From Thermofilales archaeon (GTDB lineage Archaea > Thermoproteota > Thermoprotei > Thermofilales > Thermofilaceae): a stretch of 64,000 nucleotides of DNA. The stretch spans positions 1 to 64,000 of the forward strand of contig JAPWTS010000002.1 of NCBI GenBank assembly GCA_028275925.1, written 5' to 3'. How positions within the stretch are numbered: the first letter of the stretch is position 1; every line of letters begins with the position of its first letter. The notes under the pieces were generated by a model, which did not search any database, was not told the origin of the DNA, and was given only the letters and a program-made list of their open reading frames with translations. Both the position numbers and the translations under genes were made by a program. Positions 51,153 to 59,874 of the stretch are shown here, piece by piece.

Positions 51153-52085
51153 TCATGCGCTTTTCGCTTCTTCGACTTTTGCCTCCTTTATCTGCTCCAG
51201 CAGCCTCTGAGCCCTGCTCCTCACCACCCACCGGTCCCTCAGCCCGTCGAAGCCCTGCCTCTCGACCCTCAGCGAGGCGGCGGCCGCCGCCATCGCTGCC
51301 GCCTCCTCGAGCGGCGTGCCGCGCGCCCGCTCGAGCGCGAAAACCGTGAGGAAGATGTCGCCGGCCCCCGTCGTGTCGACCACCTGCTCTGGTTGCATGG
51401 CGGGCACGTAGAGCAAGCGGCCCTCCGCGGCGACGTACGCGCCGGTGTAGCCCATCGTCACGAGGACCGCCTTCGGGCCGCGGGCTGCCATCCACTCGGC
51501 AGCTCGCTCCGGCTCCATGCCGGTCAGGACGCGAGCTTCCTCGGCGTCGGCGTGCACGATGTCGGCGCTGCCGAGCGCCCTGAGCGCTTGCTCGCTCTTG
51601 ACCAGCTTGACAACCTCCTTCGGCTTCGCCGACCTCAGGTAACCCTGCAGGTCCACCGCGGTCAGCGCCGCTCGGGAGCGTATCGACTCCAGCGCTTCGA
51701 GCGGGACCTCGCCGATCACCGGCCCGACCACCGCCACCTTGCCGCTGAGGTCCACCGCCTCGACGTCGACCAACCCGATGTCCTCCGCCCTCGCTTGGAG
51801 CACGAGCTCCCTCTCGGCGTTCCTGTACGTCAACCTGAAGCGCGTCGTCTTGGTGCCGCGGACCATGCGGAGGTGGGAGATGTCTACGCCGCTCCTCGAG
51901 AGGAAAATTAAGTACTCGTCCGGGAAGTCCTCGCCCACCTTCGAGACGATCGAAGGCTCGAAGCCGTACCTGAGGGCGGTGAGCGCCCCGTAGACGACGG
52001 TCCCGCCCAAGCTCTGCCAGCGCGCGCCGCCCCTCACCACGGTGTCTATCACCACGTGCCCGAAGAACACGGCTTCCGGCGCCAA
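51153..52085 (-). CDS. PfkB family carbohydrate/nucleoside kinase
   Basis: 310 residues. The N-terminal GHVVIDTVV and SLGGTVVYGA and the C-terminal VDTTGAGDIF, with catalytic Asp in the anion hole motif, identify a ribokinase-like kinase. The Lys/Thr-rich lid TKTTRFRLTYRNAERELVL is typical of sugar or nucleoside kinases. Substrate unknown; ribose, adenosine and deoxyribose are possible. The TTG start sits 2 bp past the yjbQ stop, so the two form an operon. Confidence 0.88.
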   Translation of the reverse strand: MAPEAVFFGHVVIDTVVRGGARWQSLGGTVVYGALTALRYGFEPSIVSKVGEDFPDEYLIFLSRSGVDISHLRMVRGTKTTRFRLTYRNAERELVLQARAEDIGLVDVEAVDLSGKVAVVGPVIGEVPLEALESIRSRAALTAVDLQGYLRSAKPKEVVKLVKSEQALRALGSADIVHADAEEARVLTGMEPERAAEWMAARGPKAVLVTMGYTGAYVAAEGRLLYVPAMQPEQVVDTTGAGDIFLTVFALERARGTPLEEAAAMAAAAASLRVERQGFDGLRDRWVVRSRAQRLLEQIKEAKVEEAKSA

Positions 52086-52087
52086 GG

Positions 52088-52510
52088 CTACTCACCTATC
52101 ACCTCGATCACTACCCTCCTCGAGGCGCGGGGGCCGTCGAGCTCTACGAGAAAAATGTTCTGCCAAGTGCCGCGCACGATCCGGCCATCCTTCACGGGGA
52201 AGATCCGGGCGGAGCCCACGAAAGCCGACGCCAGGTGGGCCGCCGCGTTGTCGTCGATCCTGTTGTGCTCCCACGCGCCATCGTCGGGGAACTCCTCGGC
52301 GAACTTCCTCAGGATGTCGTTCATGAGGCCTCTCTCGTGCTCGTTGGCGATGACGGCGGCGGTCGCGTGCGGCGCGAAAACCAGGCACAGCCCGTTCGCT
52401 ACCCCGCTCTCCGCCACCGCCTTCTCGACCTCGTAGGTGATGTCGACGAGCTCTTTGCGGCGCGCTGTCTTAATGCTGAGCTCCTTGAAGTAGATTTTCA
52501 AGGTCGGCAC
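52088..52510 (-). CDS. YjbQ family protein (secondary thiamine-phosphate synthase / UPF0047)
   Basis: 140 residues from GTG 52510, 26 bp from TATA-like gctttataag (minus strand, about 52532-52541). FAPHATAAV, AAAHLASAF and GTWQNIFLVELDGPR are the family motifs, with the His residues forming a metal site. The family has weak thiamine-phosphate synthase activity in bacteria; its main role is unsettled. The upstream residues in the longer frame (to 52558) are promoter. Confidence 0.88.
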   Translation of the reverse strand: MPTLKIYFKELSIKTARRKELVDITYEVEKAVAESGVANGLCLVFAPHATAAVIANEHERGLMNDILRKFAEEFPDDGAWEHNRIDDNAAAHLASAFVGSARIFPVKDGRIVRGTWQNIFLVELDGPRASRRVVIEVIGE

Positions 52511-52589
52511 CGCGCCCACGCACCAGCGCGGCTTATAAAGCACGCGCCCCAGCGCCACGTTTTTAAAGCGGGTGCAGGGCCTCCACGCT

Positions 52590-52832
52590 ATGGCGTCGAG
52601 CGGGGTTAAAGTGGTGGCTTACCTCATCCTAGTCGTTTCGCCGGGCAAGGAGTACGAGATCCTGAGGAAGCTCCTCGAGCTCGAGGCGGTGAGCGAAGCG
52701 CACATCGTGTACGGCGAGTTCGACATCGTGGCCAAGCTGGAGGTGAACGACCTCAGCGAGCTCGAGAGGACCGTCATGGGGGTCAGGAAGATACCGGGCG
52801 TGGAGCGGTCCGTCACGTTGATCGCAGCTTGA
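52590..52832 (+). CDS. Stand-alone Lrp/AsnC ligand-binding (RAM) domain protein
   Basis: 80 residues from ATG 52590, about 26 bp after TATA-like gtttttaaagc (52559-52569). VAYLILVVSPGKEYEILRKLLEL, EAHIVYGEFDIVAKLEV and VMGVRKIPGVERSVTLIA form the alpha/beta RAM fold. There is no DNA-binding domain. Such proteins form decamers or octamers and may modulate full-length Lrp proteins or sense amino acids. Confidence 0.9.
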   Translation: MASSGVKVVAYLILVVSPGKEYEILRKLLELEAVSEAHIVYGEFDIVAKLEVNDLSELERTVMGVRKIPGVERSVTLIAA

Positions 52833-52887
52833 GCGGCCCGGCCGGGCGCTGCTTCGCGCGCCGAGCGGTAACCCCCTTCTCCTCGCC

Positions 52888-53751
52888 TTAAACCCTCTTT
52901 ATCGCGTTGTATGCTAGGTATGCGGCGAGCGCGAGGGCTACAGGGAGCGGGAGGGCTGGAGCATAGCCCCTCTTCTCCGCGAGTTTCAGCGTGAGCGCGA
53001 GGCCGACGATCGCTGCGGGGATTACGAGGAGCATCCTGAGGACGTCGGGCGAGGGGGTTAGGAGGGCCAGCGAGCTCGTAGCCCCGTAGAGCACGACGTC
53101 GCCCATCCCGAGGGCTACGCCGCCGACGTTCACGGTGAAGGGTGTGAGCGGGGAGGGCCTCCTATCGCTCTCGCCCCGGCTGGAGGGGCCTTTGGGGAGG
53201 CCGTCGAGCAGGCGCTTCAGCGGCCCCTTGTAAACCGCGTAGAGGTCGTAAGCTGCTGCGGCGGCGAGCATCGCTACGAGGCTCGCGGGCGGCACCATGG
53301 CCGCTATGATGGAGCCCGTGAGGGAGCCGACGGCGACTTGCGTCAGCACGACCAGCGGTGAGAGGGGGCGGAGGGCGAGGGAAATGGTCGCCGAGAGGGC
53401 GAACGCGAGCGAGGCGAGCGTCGCCGGCGCGGGCTCCACCCCGCAGGCTACAGTGAACGTCTCGCCCACGAGGAAAGCGGCCATGAAGAACGCGAAGTAA
53501 CCTAGGGCCTTCACGAGCGCGAAGCGGATCCTGGTCAAAGCTAGCAGCAGCAGGGCCCCAGCCAGCAGCAGCGACGCGAAAAGCAGCGCGTTGAAGAACG
53601 CCGCGCCGGCCCCCTCCTCCTTCACGAAAGGCCCCTCGATCTCCTCGGCCAGCCCGGTGGCGGCGAGCAACCACCCCCCTAAACCGCCGAGCAGGAGGCA
53701 CAGCACGACCGCTAGGTAAAGCCAGGGCGAAGCGGCTCTCACGGAAGCCAC
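52888..53751 (-). CDS. Presenilin/signal-peptide-peptidase-like aspartyl protease
   Basis: 287 residues with about nine hydrophobic segments. The active-site triad of motifs is Tyr168-Asp169 (AYDLYAVYKGP), Gly215-Met-Gly-Asp218 (ALGMGD) and Pro265-Ala-Leu267 (YAPALPLP), which match the archaeal presenilin homologues almost residue for residue in spacing. The enzyme should cut transmembrane helices of signal peptides or membrane proteins. A hydrophilic loop (SRGESDRRPS) separates the catalytic motifs. GTG start. It stands divergent to idsA with about 70 bp between them. Confidence 0.88.
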   Translation of the reverse strand: MASVRAASPWLYLAVVLCLLLGGLGGWLLAATGLAEEIEGPFVKEEGAGAAFFNALLFASLLLAGALLLLALTRIRFALVKALGYFAFFMAAFLVGETFTVACGVEPAPATLASLAFALSATISLALRPLSPLVVLTQVAVGSLTGSIIAAMVPPASLVAMLAAAAAYDLYAVYKGPLKRLLDGLPKGPSSRGESDRRPSPLTPFTVNVGGVALGMGDVVLYGATSSLALLTPSPDVLRMLLVIPAAIVGLALTLKLAEKRGYAPALPLPVALALAAYLAYNAIKRV

Positions 53752-53819
53752 CGTGCGCGAGGGGGTTTATCGCTTTCGCGCGCGCAAGACCTTTTATACC
53801 TCGAGCCGAGCGGCCGCTC

Positions 53820-54833
53820 GTGGAGCGGCTGGAGAACCTGCTCAAGCTGGGCTCGCTGGTCGACCCCCTGCTCGAGAAGTACGTCCTCAAGGACGCGGAC
53901 CCAGAGTTCCACGAGGCTCTCCTCTACCCGATCAGGACCGGCGGGAAGAGGCTCCGGCCAGCCTTAACGTTGGCCGCTGCCGTAGCGGCAGGCGGCTCGA
54001 TGGAGGACGCCATGCCCGCCGCGGCGGCGGTCGAGCTCGCCCACAACTACTCCCTAGTGCTCGACGACATCATCGACCACAGCGAGCTGAGGCGGGGCAG
54101 GCCGACGGTCTGGAAAAAGTACGGCTTGTCCACCGCGATCCTCGTGGCCGTCCACTACCGCGAGTCGATCGCGCAGGCTCTCAACGACACGAGGGACCCT
54201 AAGCTCTTCAACGAGATCATGGCGAGGACGCTGAAGCTTCTGACGGAGGGCGAGAGGCTGGACATCCTGTTTGAGCAATCCGGCAGGTCCGACGAGCCGT
54301 ACGTGGTCGAGAGGCGGCGCCGGAGCGTGACGCTCGCCGACTACCTTGACATGGTGTACAAGAAGACCGGCGCTTTGATGGAAACATCCTGCGTCTTCGG
54401 GGCCCTTTCGGCGGGCGCCCCGGCACCGGTCGTTGAAGCGCTGGGGAGCTACGGGAGGAGCTTGGGCTACGCGTTCCAGATCGGCGACGACATCATCGAC
54501 ATCTTCGGGCGGGAGGAGGTGACGGGGAAGAGGGTAGGGAAGGACGTTGAAGAGCACAAGCTCGGCAACGTGGTAGTGCTTCTAGCTGCGGAGGAGCTCG
54601 GCGGGCGCGAGCGGGAGGAGCTGCTCGCGATACTGAGGCGCGACGCGGTAGACGCTCCTAGCGTCAAAAGGGCCCTCGAGATCATCTCCTCCACCCGCGC
54701 GAGGGAGAGAGCCGAGGAGCTGAGGCGGCGGTACTCCGAGGAGGCGGTGCGCGCCCTAAGCGTGCTGCCGAGGAACGAGGGCAGGAGCATGCTGGAGACC
54801 CTGGCGGAGTTCGTTGCGACGAGGGAGTTCTGA
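53820..54833 (+). CDS. idsA: Geranylgeranyl/farnesyl diphosphate synthase
   Basis: 337 residues. GGKRLRPALT starts the prenyltransferase core; the first Asp-rich motif is LDDIIDHSELRRG (Asp82, 83, 86) and the second is QIGDDIIDIFG (near 219). It condenses isopentenyl diphosphate units to make the chains of archaeal lipids. The GTG start lies 25 bp from a TATA box (cttttatacc, 53791-53800). The ipk start follows its stop codon directly, so the pair forms an operon. Confidence 0.95.
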   Translation: MERLENLLKLGSLVDPLLEKYVLKDADPEFHEALLYPIRTGGKRLRPALTLAAAVAAGGSMEDAMPAAAAVELAHNYSLVLDDIIDHSELRRGRPTVWKKYGLSTAILVAVHYRESIAQALNDTRDPKLFNEIMARTLKLLTEGERLDILFEQSGRSDEPYVVERRRRSVTLADYLDMVYKKTGALMETSCVFGALSAGAPAPVVEALGSYGRSLGYAFQIGDDIIDIFGREEVTGKRVGKDVEEHKLGNVVVLLAAEELGGREREELLAILRRDAVDAPSVKRALEIISSTRARERAEELRRRYSEEAVRALSVLPRNEGRSMLETLAEFVATREF

Positions 54834-55589
54834 ATGCGCGCCGGAGAGCTGCTGGTGGTGAAGCTCGGGGGCTCCTTGATCACCGACAAGCGGAAGCCGC
54901 TAACACTCAACCGCGAGGGCCTGGAGACAGCCGCGGAAGCTCTCGCGAGGGTCGCGCGGGGCAGAAGGCTCGTGGTCGTGCACGGCGGCGGGAGCTTCGG
55001 CCACTACGCGGTCGTGCAGGCCGGCGGCTCGAGGGAGAGGCTGGTCTCCGACGTCTCCTACTGGATGAGCGCCCTCAACCTCGAGGTGGTGTCGGCTCTA
55101 CGCGCAGCTGGAGTGCCGGCGGTGGGGCTGCCCCCCCTCGCCGTGGCGCGCGTCGATGGCGGGCAGCTCTCTCTCCAGCGGGACGTACTCGAGGCAGCTC
55201 TCGAGGACGGCACCGTGCCGGTCACGCACGGCGGCTTGGTCCTGCAGGACGGTCGGCTTGAGATCCTGTCCGGTGACGTGCTAGCCAGCGAAATCGCCGT
55301 GAAGCTGGCAGCGAGAACCCTCGCGTTCCTCATGGACGTCGACGCAGTGTACACAGCGGATCCGCGCTCCGACCCGCACGCGCGCCCGCTGGAGGTGCTC
55401 AAGAGGTCGCACCTAGAGGCGATAAGGGGCGGTAGCTCGGGAATCGACGTGACAGGGGGCATTCTGCTAAAGCTGAGGGAGGCTCTCCGCGCAGCGGAGG
55501 CCGGAGTCAGGGTCGCGCTGGGCGGCGTGAGCGAGCTCGAAGCCATGGTCGAGGGGCTCAAGGGAAAGTACACGAGGGTGGAGCCGTAG
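54834..55589 (+). CDS. ipk: Isopentenyl phosphate kinase
   Basis: 251 residues of the amino-acid-kinase fold. VVKLGGSLITDK is the phosphate-binding N-terminus, GGGSFGHYAV has His57, the residue diagnostic of isopentenyl phosphate kinase, and MDVDAVYTADPR and GSSGIDVTGGI are the ATP site motifs. It phosphorylates isopentenyl phosphate to the diphosphate in the archaeal mevalonate pathway, feeding idsA just upstream. ATG follows the idsA stop with no gap. Confidence 0.93.
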   Translation: MRAGELLVVKLGGSLITDKRKPLTLNREGLETAAEALARVARGRRLVVVHGGGSFGHYAVVQAGGSRERLVSDVSYWMSALNLEVVSALRAAGVPAVGLPPLAVARVDGGQLSLQRDVLEAALEDGTVPVTHGGLVLQDGRLEILSGDVLASEIAVKLAARTLAFLMDVDAVYTADPRSDPHARPLEVLKRSHLEAIRGGSSGIDVTGGILLKLREALRAAEAGVRVALGGVSELEAMVEGLKGKYTRVEP

Positions 55590-55879
55590 CGCGGCGCCTC
55601 ACCGGGGGATAGCGATCACGCCCCGCAGAACCCAGGCCGTGCCCAGCTCGCTCCGCACCAGCGCTCGCTAGGGTCGCCAGCCTAGCGTTCATCACGGCGC
55701 TCAGGCCTCACACGCTCGCTCATCCCCCGCTCGGGTTCTCGCCTGCCGCACTCTTAAGCCTTGGGGGAACCCTAAAGCGCGCTTTTTCCTCGGCGAGCTC
55801 CAGCGCGCTGCCGCGTGCGACGCCCAGCTGCACGCTGAGCCGTTCAGCTCGTTCTCCGTTAGCTTTTCAGGTCACCACG
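55590..55879. other. Gene-free stretch between two converging genes; weak sRNA and hairpin signals
   Basis: 290 bp with no credible ORF. It contains the palindrome AAAGCGCGCTTT followed by TT (55774-55787), a possible terminator of ipk, and, on the minus strand near 55680-55730, words resembling C box (GGGATGA, GTGATGA) and D box (CTGA) motifs of C/D guide RNAs, with a poor final D box. Confidence 0.3.
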
Positions 55880-56149
55880 CTACGTGAGCTCCAGGCTTTC
55901 CAGCTCGGTGATGAAGAAGCCCTTGCCGAGGTTCAGGAGCAGCCAAGCGCGGAGCTCTTCGCCTCTCTCGGCGTCCAGCTCGACCACGACTCTCTCTCCT
56001 CTTTCCTTCACGGAAGCCGGCTCAAGGGCGCCGAGGTGCCGCGCCACGACCCTCTCGAAGACCGACTTGTGGAAGTCGAAGAGCATCCTCCAGCCCTCCC
56101 TCACGATGAGCACCTCCTCCTCCATCAGCGGAAGCTCCTGCCACTTCAC
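55880..56149 (-). CDS. Small protein of unknown function, 89 residues
   Basis: Starts with GTG (KWQELPLMEEEVLIVREGWRM) and ends FFITELESLELT. Helix-rich and acidic with a coiled or beta-strand middle (GERVVVELDAERGEELRAWL). No family recognised. It lies 72 bp downstream of the VWA gene on the same strand, so it may be the last gene of that operon. Codon use is like that of neighbouring genes. Confidence 0.5.
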   Translation of the reverse strand: MKWQELPLMEEEVLIVREGWRMLFDFHKSVFERVVARHLGALEPASVKERGERVVVELDAERGEELRAWLLLNLGKGFFITELESLELT

Positions 56150-56221
56150 AGGGGCTCGTGCAAGGGGCCTAAAGAAAACTGTAGCGCTTACGCCGCGCCT
56201 GCGGCTTCGCCGTGCAGCGCG

Positions 56222-57244
56222 CTAGCCGACGATGCCCACGTAGTCCCCCTTGGTTATCCTCGCCACCTTGATGAGCAGCTCGGTCCCGCTCATCACCACG
56301 TCGCCGGCGTCAGCCGTGGGCTCCCTGTGCTTCGTGTTCACGACCACCGTTGCGATGCCGCTCTTCGCGATCTGCGCCGCCACGTCCAGGACGGATTGCA
56401 CAGCGGGGTCGAAGATGAAGCGGCCGACCCTGCGGTGCTTCTCGAGCGGTATGTTCGCGTTGCCGTCGCTGACGATCACGAGCACGGGCTCGTAGCCCCT
56501 CCGCCGCTCGGTCAGCGCCATGTTGAAGCCTAAGTACATTCCGGAAGCGAGGGGGGTGAAGTCGTCTAAGCCGATCCGGGATATCTTGCTGAGCACTAGG
56601 TTGAAGTTCGTGGAGGGGTGTTGCACGACCGTCGCCCCAAAGCCCTTGCAGACGACCAGCGCCACCCTGTCCCTGTAGCGGCGAGCCTCCCTCTCCACGG
56701 CTCTGAGGGCCGTGAGTATGCCCCTCACCGAGTACATCATGGAGGCGCTCGAGTCCAGGACCAGTATCAGGGAGACCTTGGACCTCCCCGCCAGCAGCCT
56801 GGCCCTAACGGCGTCCCACTTGAGCGAGGGGAAGGCGCCCATCGCCGCGCTTCGCCTGAGCGTCGCGGGGAAGTGGATCTTGAAGTAGGGGCCCTTGGGC
56901 AGCGTGTAGTCGACGGTCATCGAGGCGCCCAGCATCTTCCTCCTACCGCGGTGGCGCGCCCTCTTCCTCGACACGTTGAGCGCCAGCTCAACGAGCTGGC
57001 TGGGCTCGACCCTGCCGCCGAGTATCTTCATCCCCCGCGACACCTGCAGCAGGGTCTTCCTCAGGTCCGCGCCGCCGGAGAAGCTCGCGTAAACCGCCCT
57101 CTTCGTCTTTATCAGGGCTCGGCGGCCCGAGTACACGCTGTCCCTGCCCAGCAGCATGTTCAGTATGAGCCAGAGCAGGATGGCTAAAGCCGCTAAGCGG
57201 AGGTCCACGAGCGCCAGCAGGACGAACAGCAGCAGCGCGATCAC
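56222..57244 (-). CDS. Membrane-anchored VWA-domain protein, partner of the BchI-like ATPase
   Basis: 340 residues. Two hydrophobic helices at the N-terminus (about 1-32), then a basic linker, and a VWA domain with MIDAS motif LVLDSSASM (near 166) and LDDFTPLASGM. VWA proteins paired with MoxR/BchI ATPases act as chelatase or chaperone subunits that remodel other proteins or insert metals. It follows the ATPase gene by 37 bp. GTG start; the frame is open further upstream but no start codon is found close by. Confidence 0.75.
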   Translation of the reverse strand: MIALLLFVLLALVDLRLAALAILLWLILNMLLGRDSVYSGRRALIKTKRAVYASFSGGADLRKTLLQVSRGMKILGGRVEPSQLVELALNVSRKRARHRGRRKMLGASMTVDYTLPKGPYFKIHFPATLRRSAAMGAFPSLKWDAVRARLLAGRSKVSLILVLDSSASMMYSVRGILTALRAVEREARRYRDRVALVVCKGFGATVVQHPSTNFNLVLSKISRIGLDDFTPLASGMYLGFNMALTERRRGYEPVLVIVSDGNANIPLEKHRRVGRFIFDPAVQSVLDVAAQIAKSGIATVVVNTKHREPTADAGDVVMSGTELLIKVARITKGDYVGIVG

Positions 57245-57281
57245 CGAGATTACGGCGTCCGCCTTGGCCGAGAGCTTCGCT

Positions 57282-58382
57282 CTAGAACGTCCATCGAGGA
57301 AAAAACCTGACCTGGCTCTTCCTTTCAGCGGCCTCCTCCCTGGCCGCGACCGGCGGCCTCTTCCCCAGCGCCTCGCTCAACGCCGCCCGGATCTCCTCCT
57401 TCGTCGGCGGCGGCTTGAGCCCCTCAGCTCGCGTCCTGTGGCTTAGGGCCAGCTCGAGGCCGGTCACAACGTCCTCCTCCGTGACCTCGCTCCTCCCCTC
57501 CAGCGCGGCGATGGCCCTCGCGACCTTGATGGCCACGATGTCGGGCCTGTAGCCGTCCACCTCGAGCCGGGCGCAGACTCTCGCGACGAGCTCGTAAAGC
57601 TCGTCGCCAACCTTGACGCTGGGTAGGAGCCGCCTGGCCTCGATTATCCTCCTCCTCAGCTCCTCCTCCACAGGCCTCCACTTCGCCTCGAAACCCTCCG
57701 GGTCGCTCTCGAACTCCACGTTCCTCTTCACGATCTCCGCCCTCAGCTTGGGGTCTCGGATCGTCTCCACCTTGACCCCGATCGCGAACCTGTCGAGGAG
57801 CTGGGGCCTGAGCTCCCCCTCCTCGGGGTTCATCGTGCCGACGAGGATGAACCTCGCCGGGTGCCTGAGAGAGACACCTTCGCGCTCGACCACGTGCCAC
57901 CCCGAGGCGGCGGCGTCGAGGATCGAGTCCACGATGTGGTCGGGCAGCAGGTTCACCTCGTCTATGTACAGCAAGCCCCTGTTGGCTCTGCCGAGGAGAC
58001 CCGGCTCGAACACGATCCTACCCTCCTTCAAGGTCCTCTCGATGTTGATCGTGCCCAGCACCATGTCCTCGGTAGCCCCGATGGGTAGCTCCACCATCGG
58101 CATCGGCATCTCCGCGACTGGGAGCTTCCCGTTCTCGCCGAGCCTAGCTCTGCAAACGTCGCACATGTCGCGGGGCGAATCCGGGTCGCAGTGGAAGGGG
58201 CAGTCGGCCACAGCCTTTATGGGGGGCAGCAGCCTCGCGAAGCTCCTGACAAGGCTCGACTTACCCGTCCCCTTTGGGCCCATTATGAGGAGACCGCCGA
58301 TGGATGGATCGACGGCTAGCGCGAGCAGAGCGCGCTTGAGATCCTCCATGCCGACGTAAGCCGGGAACGGCAGCAGGCCCAC
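57282..58382 (-). CDS. Magnesium chelatase BchI/MoxR-like AAA+ ATPase
   Basis: 366 residues from GTG 58382. Walker A GPKGTGKS (35-42), Walker B LLYIDEVNLL, sensor 1 LVGTMNPEEGELRPQLLDRF and the BchI lid are clear. An insert with four Cys (DCPFHCDPDSPRDMCDVC, about 57-74) after the P-loop resembles the Cys-rich insert of BchI-like ATPases, which may bind zinc. Together with the VWA protein it forms a two-gene AAA+/VWA unit of the chelatase type; no BchH-type subunit is present. A TATA-like cttttaag lies about 40 bp upstream. Confidence 0.85.
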   Translation of the reverse strand: MGLLPFPAYVGMEDLKRALLALAVDPSIGGLLIMGPKGTGKSSLVRSFARLLPPIKAVADCPFHCDPDSPRDMCDVCRARLGENGKLPVAEMPMPMVELPIGATEDMVLGTINIERTLKEGRIVFEPGLLGRANRGLLYIDEVNLLPDHIVDSILDAAASGWHVVEREGVSLRHPARFILVGTMNPEEGELRPQLLDRFAIGVKVETIRDPKLRAEIVKRNVEFESDPEGFEAKWRPVEEELRRRIIEARRLLPSVKVGDELYELVARVCARLEVDGYRPDIVAIKVARAIAALEGRSEVTEEDVVTGLELALSHRTRAEGLKPPPTKEEIRAALSEALGKRPPVAAREEAAERKSQVRFFPRWTF

Positions 58383-58471
58383 TGCGCCGCACCAACCGGT
58401 GAGAAAGCGGCGGGCGCGCTTAAAAGGGCTTCGCTTGCGTGATCGAACGAAAGCGATTGCGATCGGTCGCT

Positions 58472-59020
58472 TCAGGCGGTGGGGGGAGCCCTTTCGGGCA
58501 GCCTGAAGGTTATCCGCTCGTAGCCAGCGATCCTCTCCCCCTCTCCTACGCGTATGACCACGATGTTTTCCCCAACTATCTCGGGGGCTCCCGAGCACTC
58601 GACCTCCTCGACCTTCGCGCCGGGCGGAAAGAACCAGTACGCCTCGAACGGGTACTCGGCGACCTCCTCCTCGTATATGTTCTCGTAGTAGTTCAAGCCC
58701 CTCCGCGGTCTCCCTCTGAAATGTATGAAGAACACCAGGTAGGGTTCCTCCGGATCGCCGCGGAAGCCGAGGTTTACGCCCAGTACGCGCGGCCTCACGC
58801 GCTCTCCGTTGATCACCACCTCCTCCCGGTCCAGGTACTGCTGCATGTTAAGCGCCGCGCTCGTGAGCTCCCTGTTCAGCTTCTCAAGGTCTTTGGCAAC
58901 GCTTTCGTAGTACCTGTCGTAGTCCAGGTACTCGAACACGACTATCTGGTGCACCTCCAACCTCTCGCTTACGGAAAAGAAGCCGTACGCGTGCAGCGGC
59001 TCTACCCCGCCTTCCCCCAT
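58472..59020 (-). CDS. Protein of unknown function, 182 residues, downstream of PDO
   Basis: ATG 59020 lies 18 bp past the PDO stop codon, so the pair is probably one operon. A mixed alpha/beta protein with a possible coiled-coil (DRYYESVAKDLEKLNRELTS) then a beta-rich half (LGVNLGFRGDPEEPYLVFFIHF). One Cys (VEECSGAP region). No family recognised. Confidence 0.6.
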   Translation of the reverse strand: MGEGGVEPLHAYGFFSVSERLEVHQIVVFEYLDYDRYYESVAKDLEKLNRELTSAALNMQQYLDREEVVINGERVRPRVLGVNLGFRGDPEEPYLVFFIHFRGRPRRGLNYYENIYEEEVAEYPFEAYWFFPPGAKVEEVECSGAPEIVGENIVVIRVGEGERIAGYERITFRLPERAPPTA

Positions 59021-59038
59021 GCCTCCCCCCGGCGAAAG

Positions 59039-59767
59039 CTACGGGCTATCAGCCTCCAGCCCACCCCGCCGCCCCCTCGCCGGCAGGATGCCGACGCTAG
59101 CAGGGTCGACGCCGTTGGCCCTCAGCACCTCTGCCGCGAAGTACGCGTCGGGTACCGCGCCTTCGAACTCCACGCGGTCCTCGCCGTCGACCTCGATCAC
59201 GATCTTCGGGACCGCGTAGACGCCGTACGCGTCTGCCAGCTCCGGGAACTCCAGCGCCTCGATCATGTCGCCGTATATCCTGTCGTTGACCATCGCGAAG
59301 CGGTGGGCAGCCCTCACGGCGAGCGGGCAGTAGGGGCACGTGGGCGTCACGAAGACTTTTATGACGGTCTTACCCGCGACGTGGTCCCTGAGCGCCGCGG
59401 CGACGCGGGGGTTCAGGTTCTTCGGCTCGCCGCGCGACGCGTCGATCACGTCTTCGACTAGCGCTGCGAACTCGTAGCCGGCTGGCGTCCCGAAGAACCT
59501 GATGTTGTACTCCCTGACCCCGTGCACGACGATGGCCGGGTACATGCGCACGTCGAGCCTCTTGGCTTCGACGGAGCCCTTCGTGAGCTCGCTGACGCTC
59601 ACCTTGTCCGACGCGCTGGCCAGCAAGCTCAGGATGCCGCGTATGTCGTCGCAGTGCTCGCACTCGCTCTCGGGGTCCGTGAAGAAGAGCAGCTTCACGG
59701 GGTTTACCAGCGACGCGAAGGCTTTCTTCAGCTCCTCCACGAGCTCCTCGTCGTACTCGACCGGCAC
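59039..59767 (-). CDS. pdo: Protein disulfide oxidoreductase with two thioredoxin folds
   Basis: 242 residues: two thioredoxin-like halves, each with a redox motif, C-E-H-C (36-39) and C-P-Y-C (144-147), and cis-Pro loops (MYPAI, AVPKI). Hyperthermophilic archaea use this enzyme as the main oxidase or isomerase for intracellular disulfides. GTG 59767 with TATA-like ctttttaag (minus strand) 25 bp upstream. Confidence 0.93.
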   Translation of the reverse strand: MPVEYDEELVEELKKAFASLVNPVKLLFFTDPESECEHCDDIRGILSLLASASDKVSVSELTKGSVEAKRLDVRMYPAIVVHGVREYNIRFFGTPAGYEFAALVEDVIDASRGEPKNLNPRVAAALRDHVAGKTVIKVFVTPTCPYCPLAVRAAHRFAMVNDRIYGDMIEALEFPELADAYGVYAVPKIVIEVDGEDRVEFEGAVPDAYFAAEVLRANGVDPASVGILPARGRRGGLEADSP

Positions 59768-59874
59768 AAGCCCGCTGCGGTCGGGGGCTTAAAAAGCGCG
59801 CGTTGAAAAGCGGCTCGCTCAAAGTTTTCCCCGGAAAGCGAGAGGCTATAAGGGGGCTGCTGGGAGCGCACGCT

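Noticed and set aside
50683-52095. A 470-codon frame joining RidA to upstream sequence
   Set aside because: The upstream part is an off-frame reading of the PfkB kinase gene; RidA begins at its own promoter-linked GTG at 51060.
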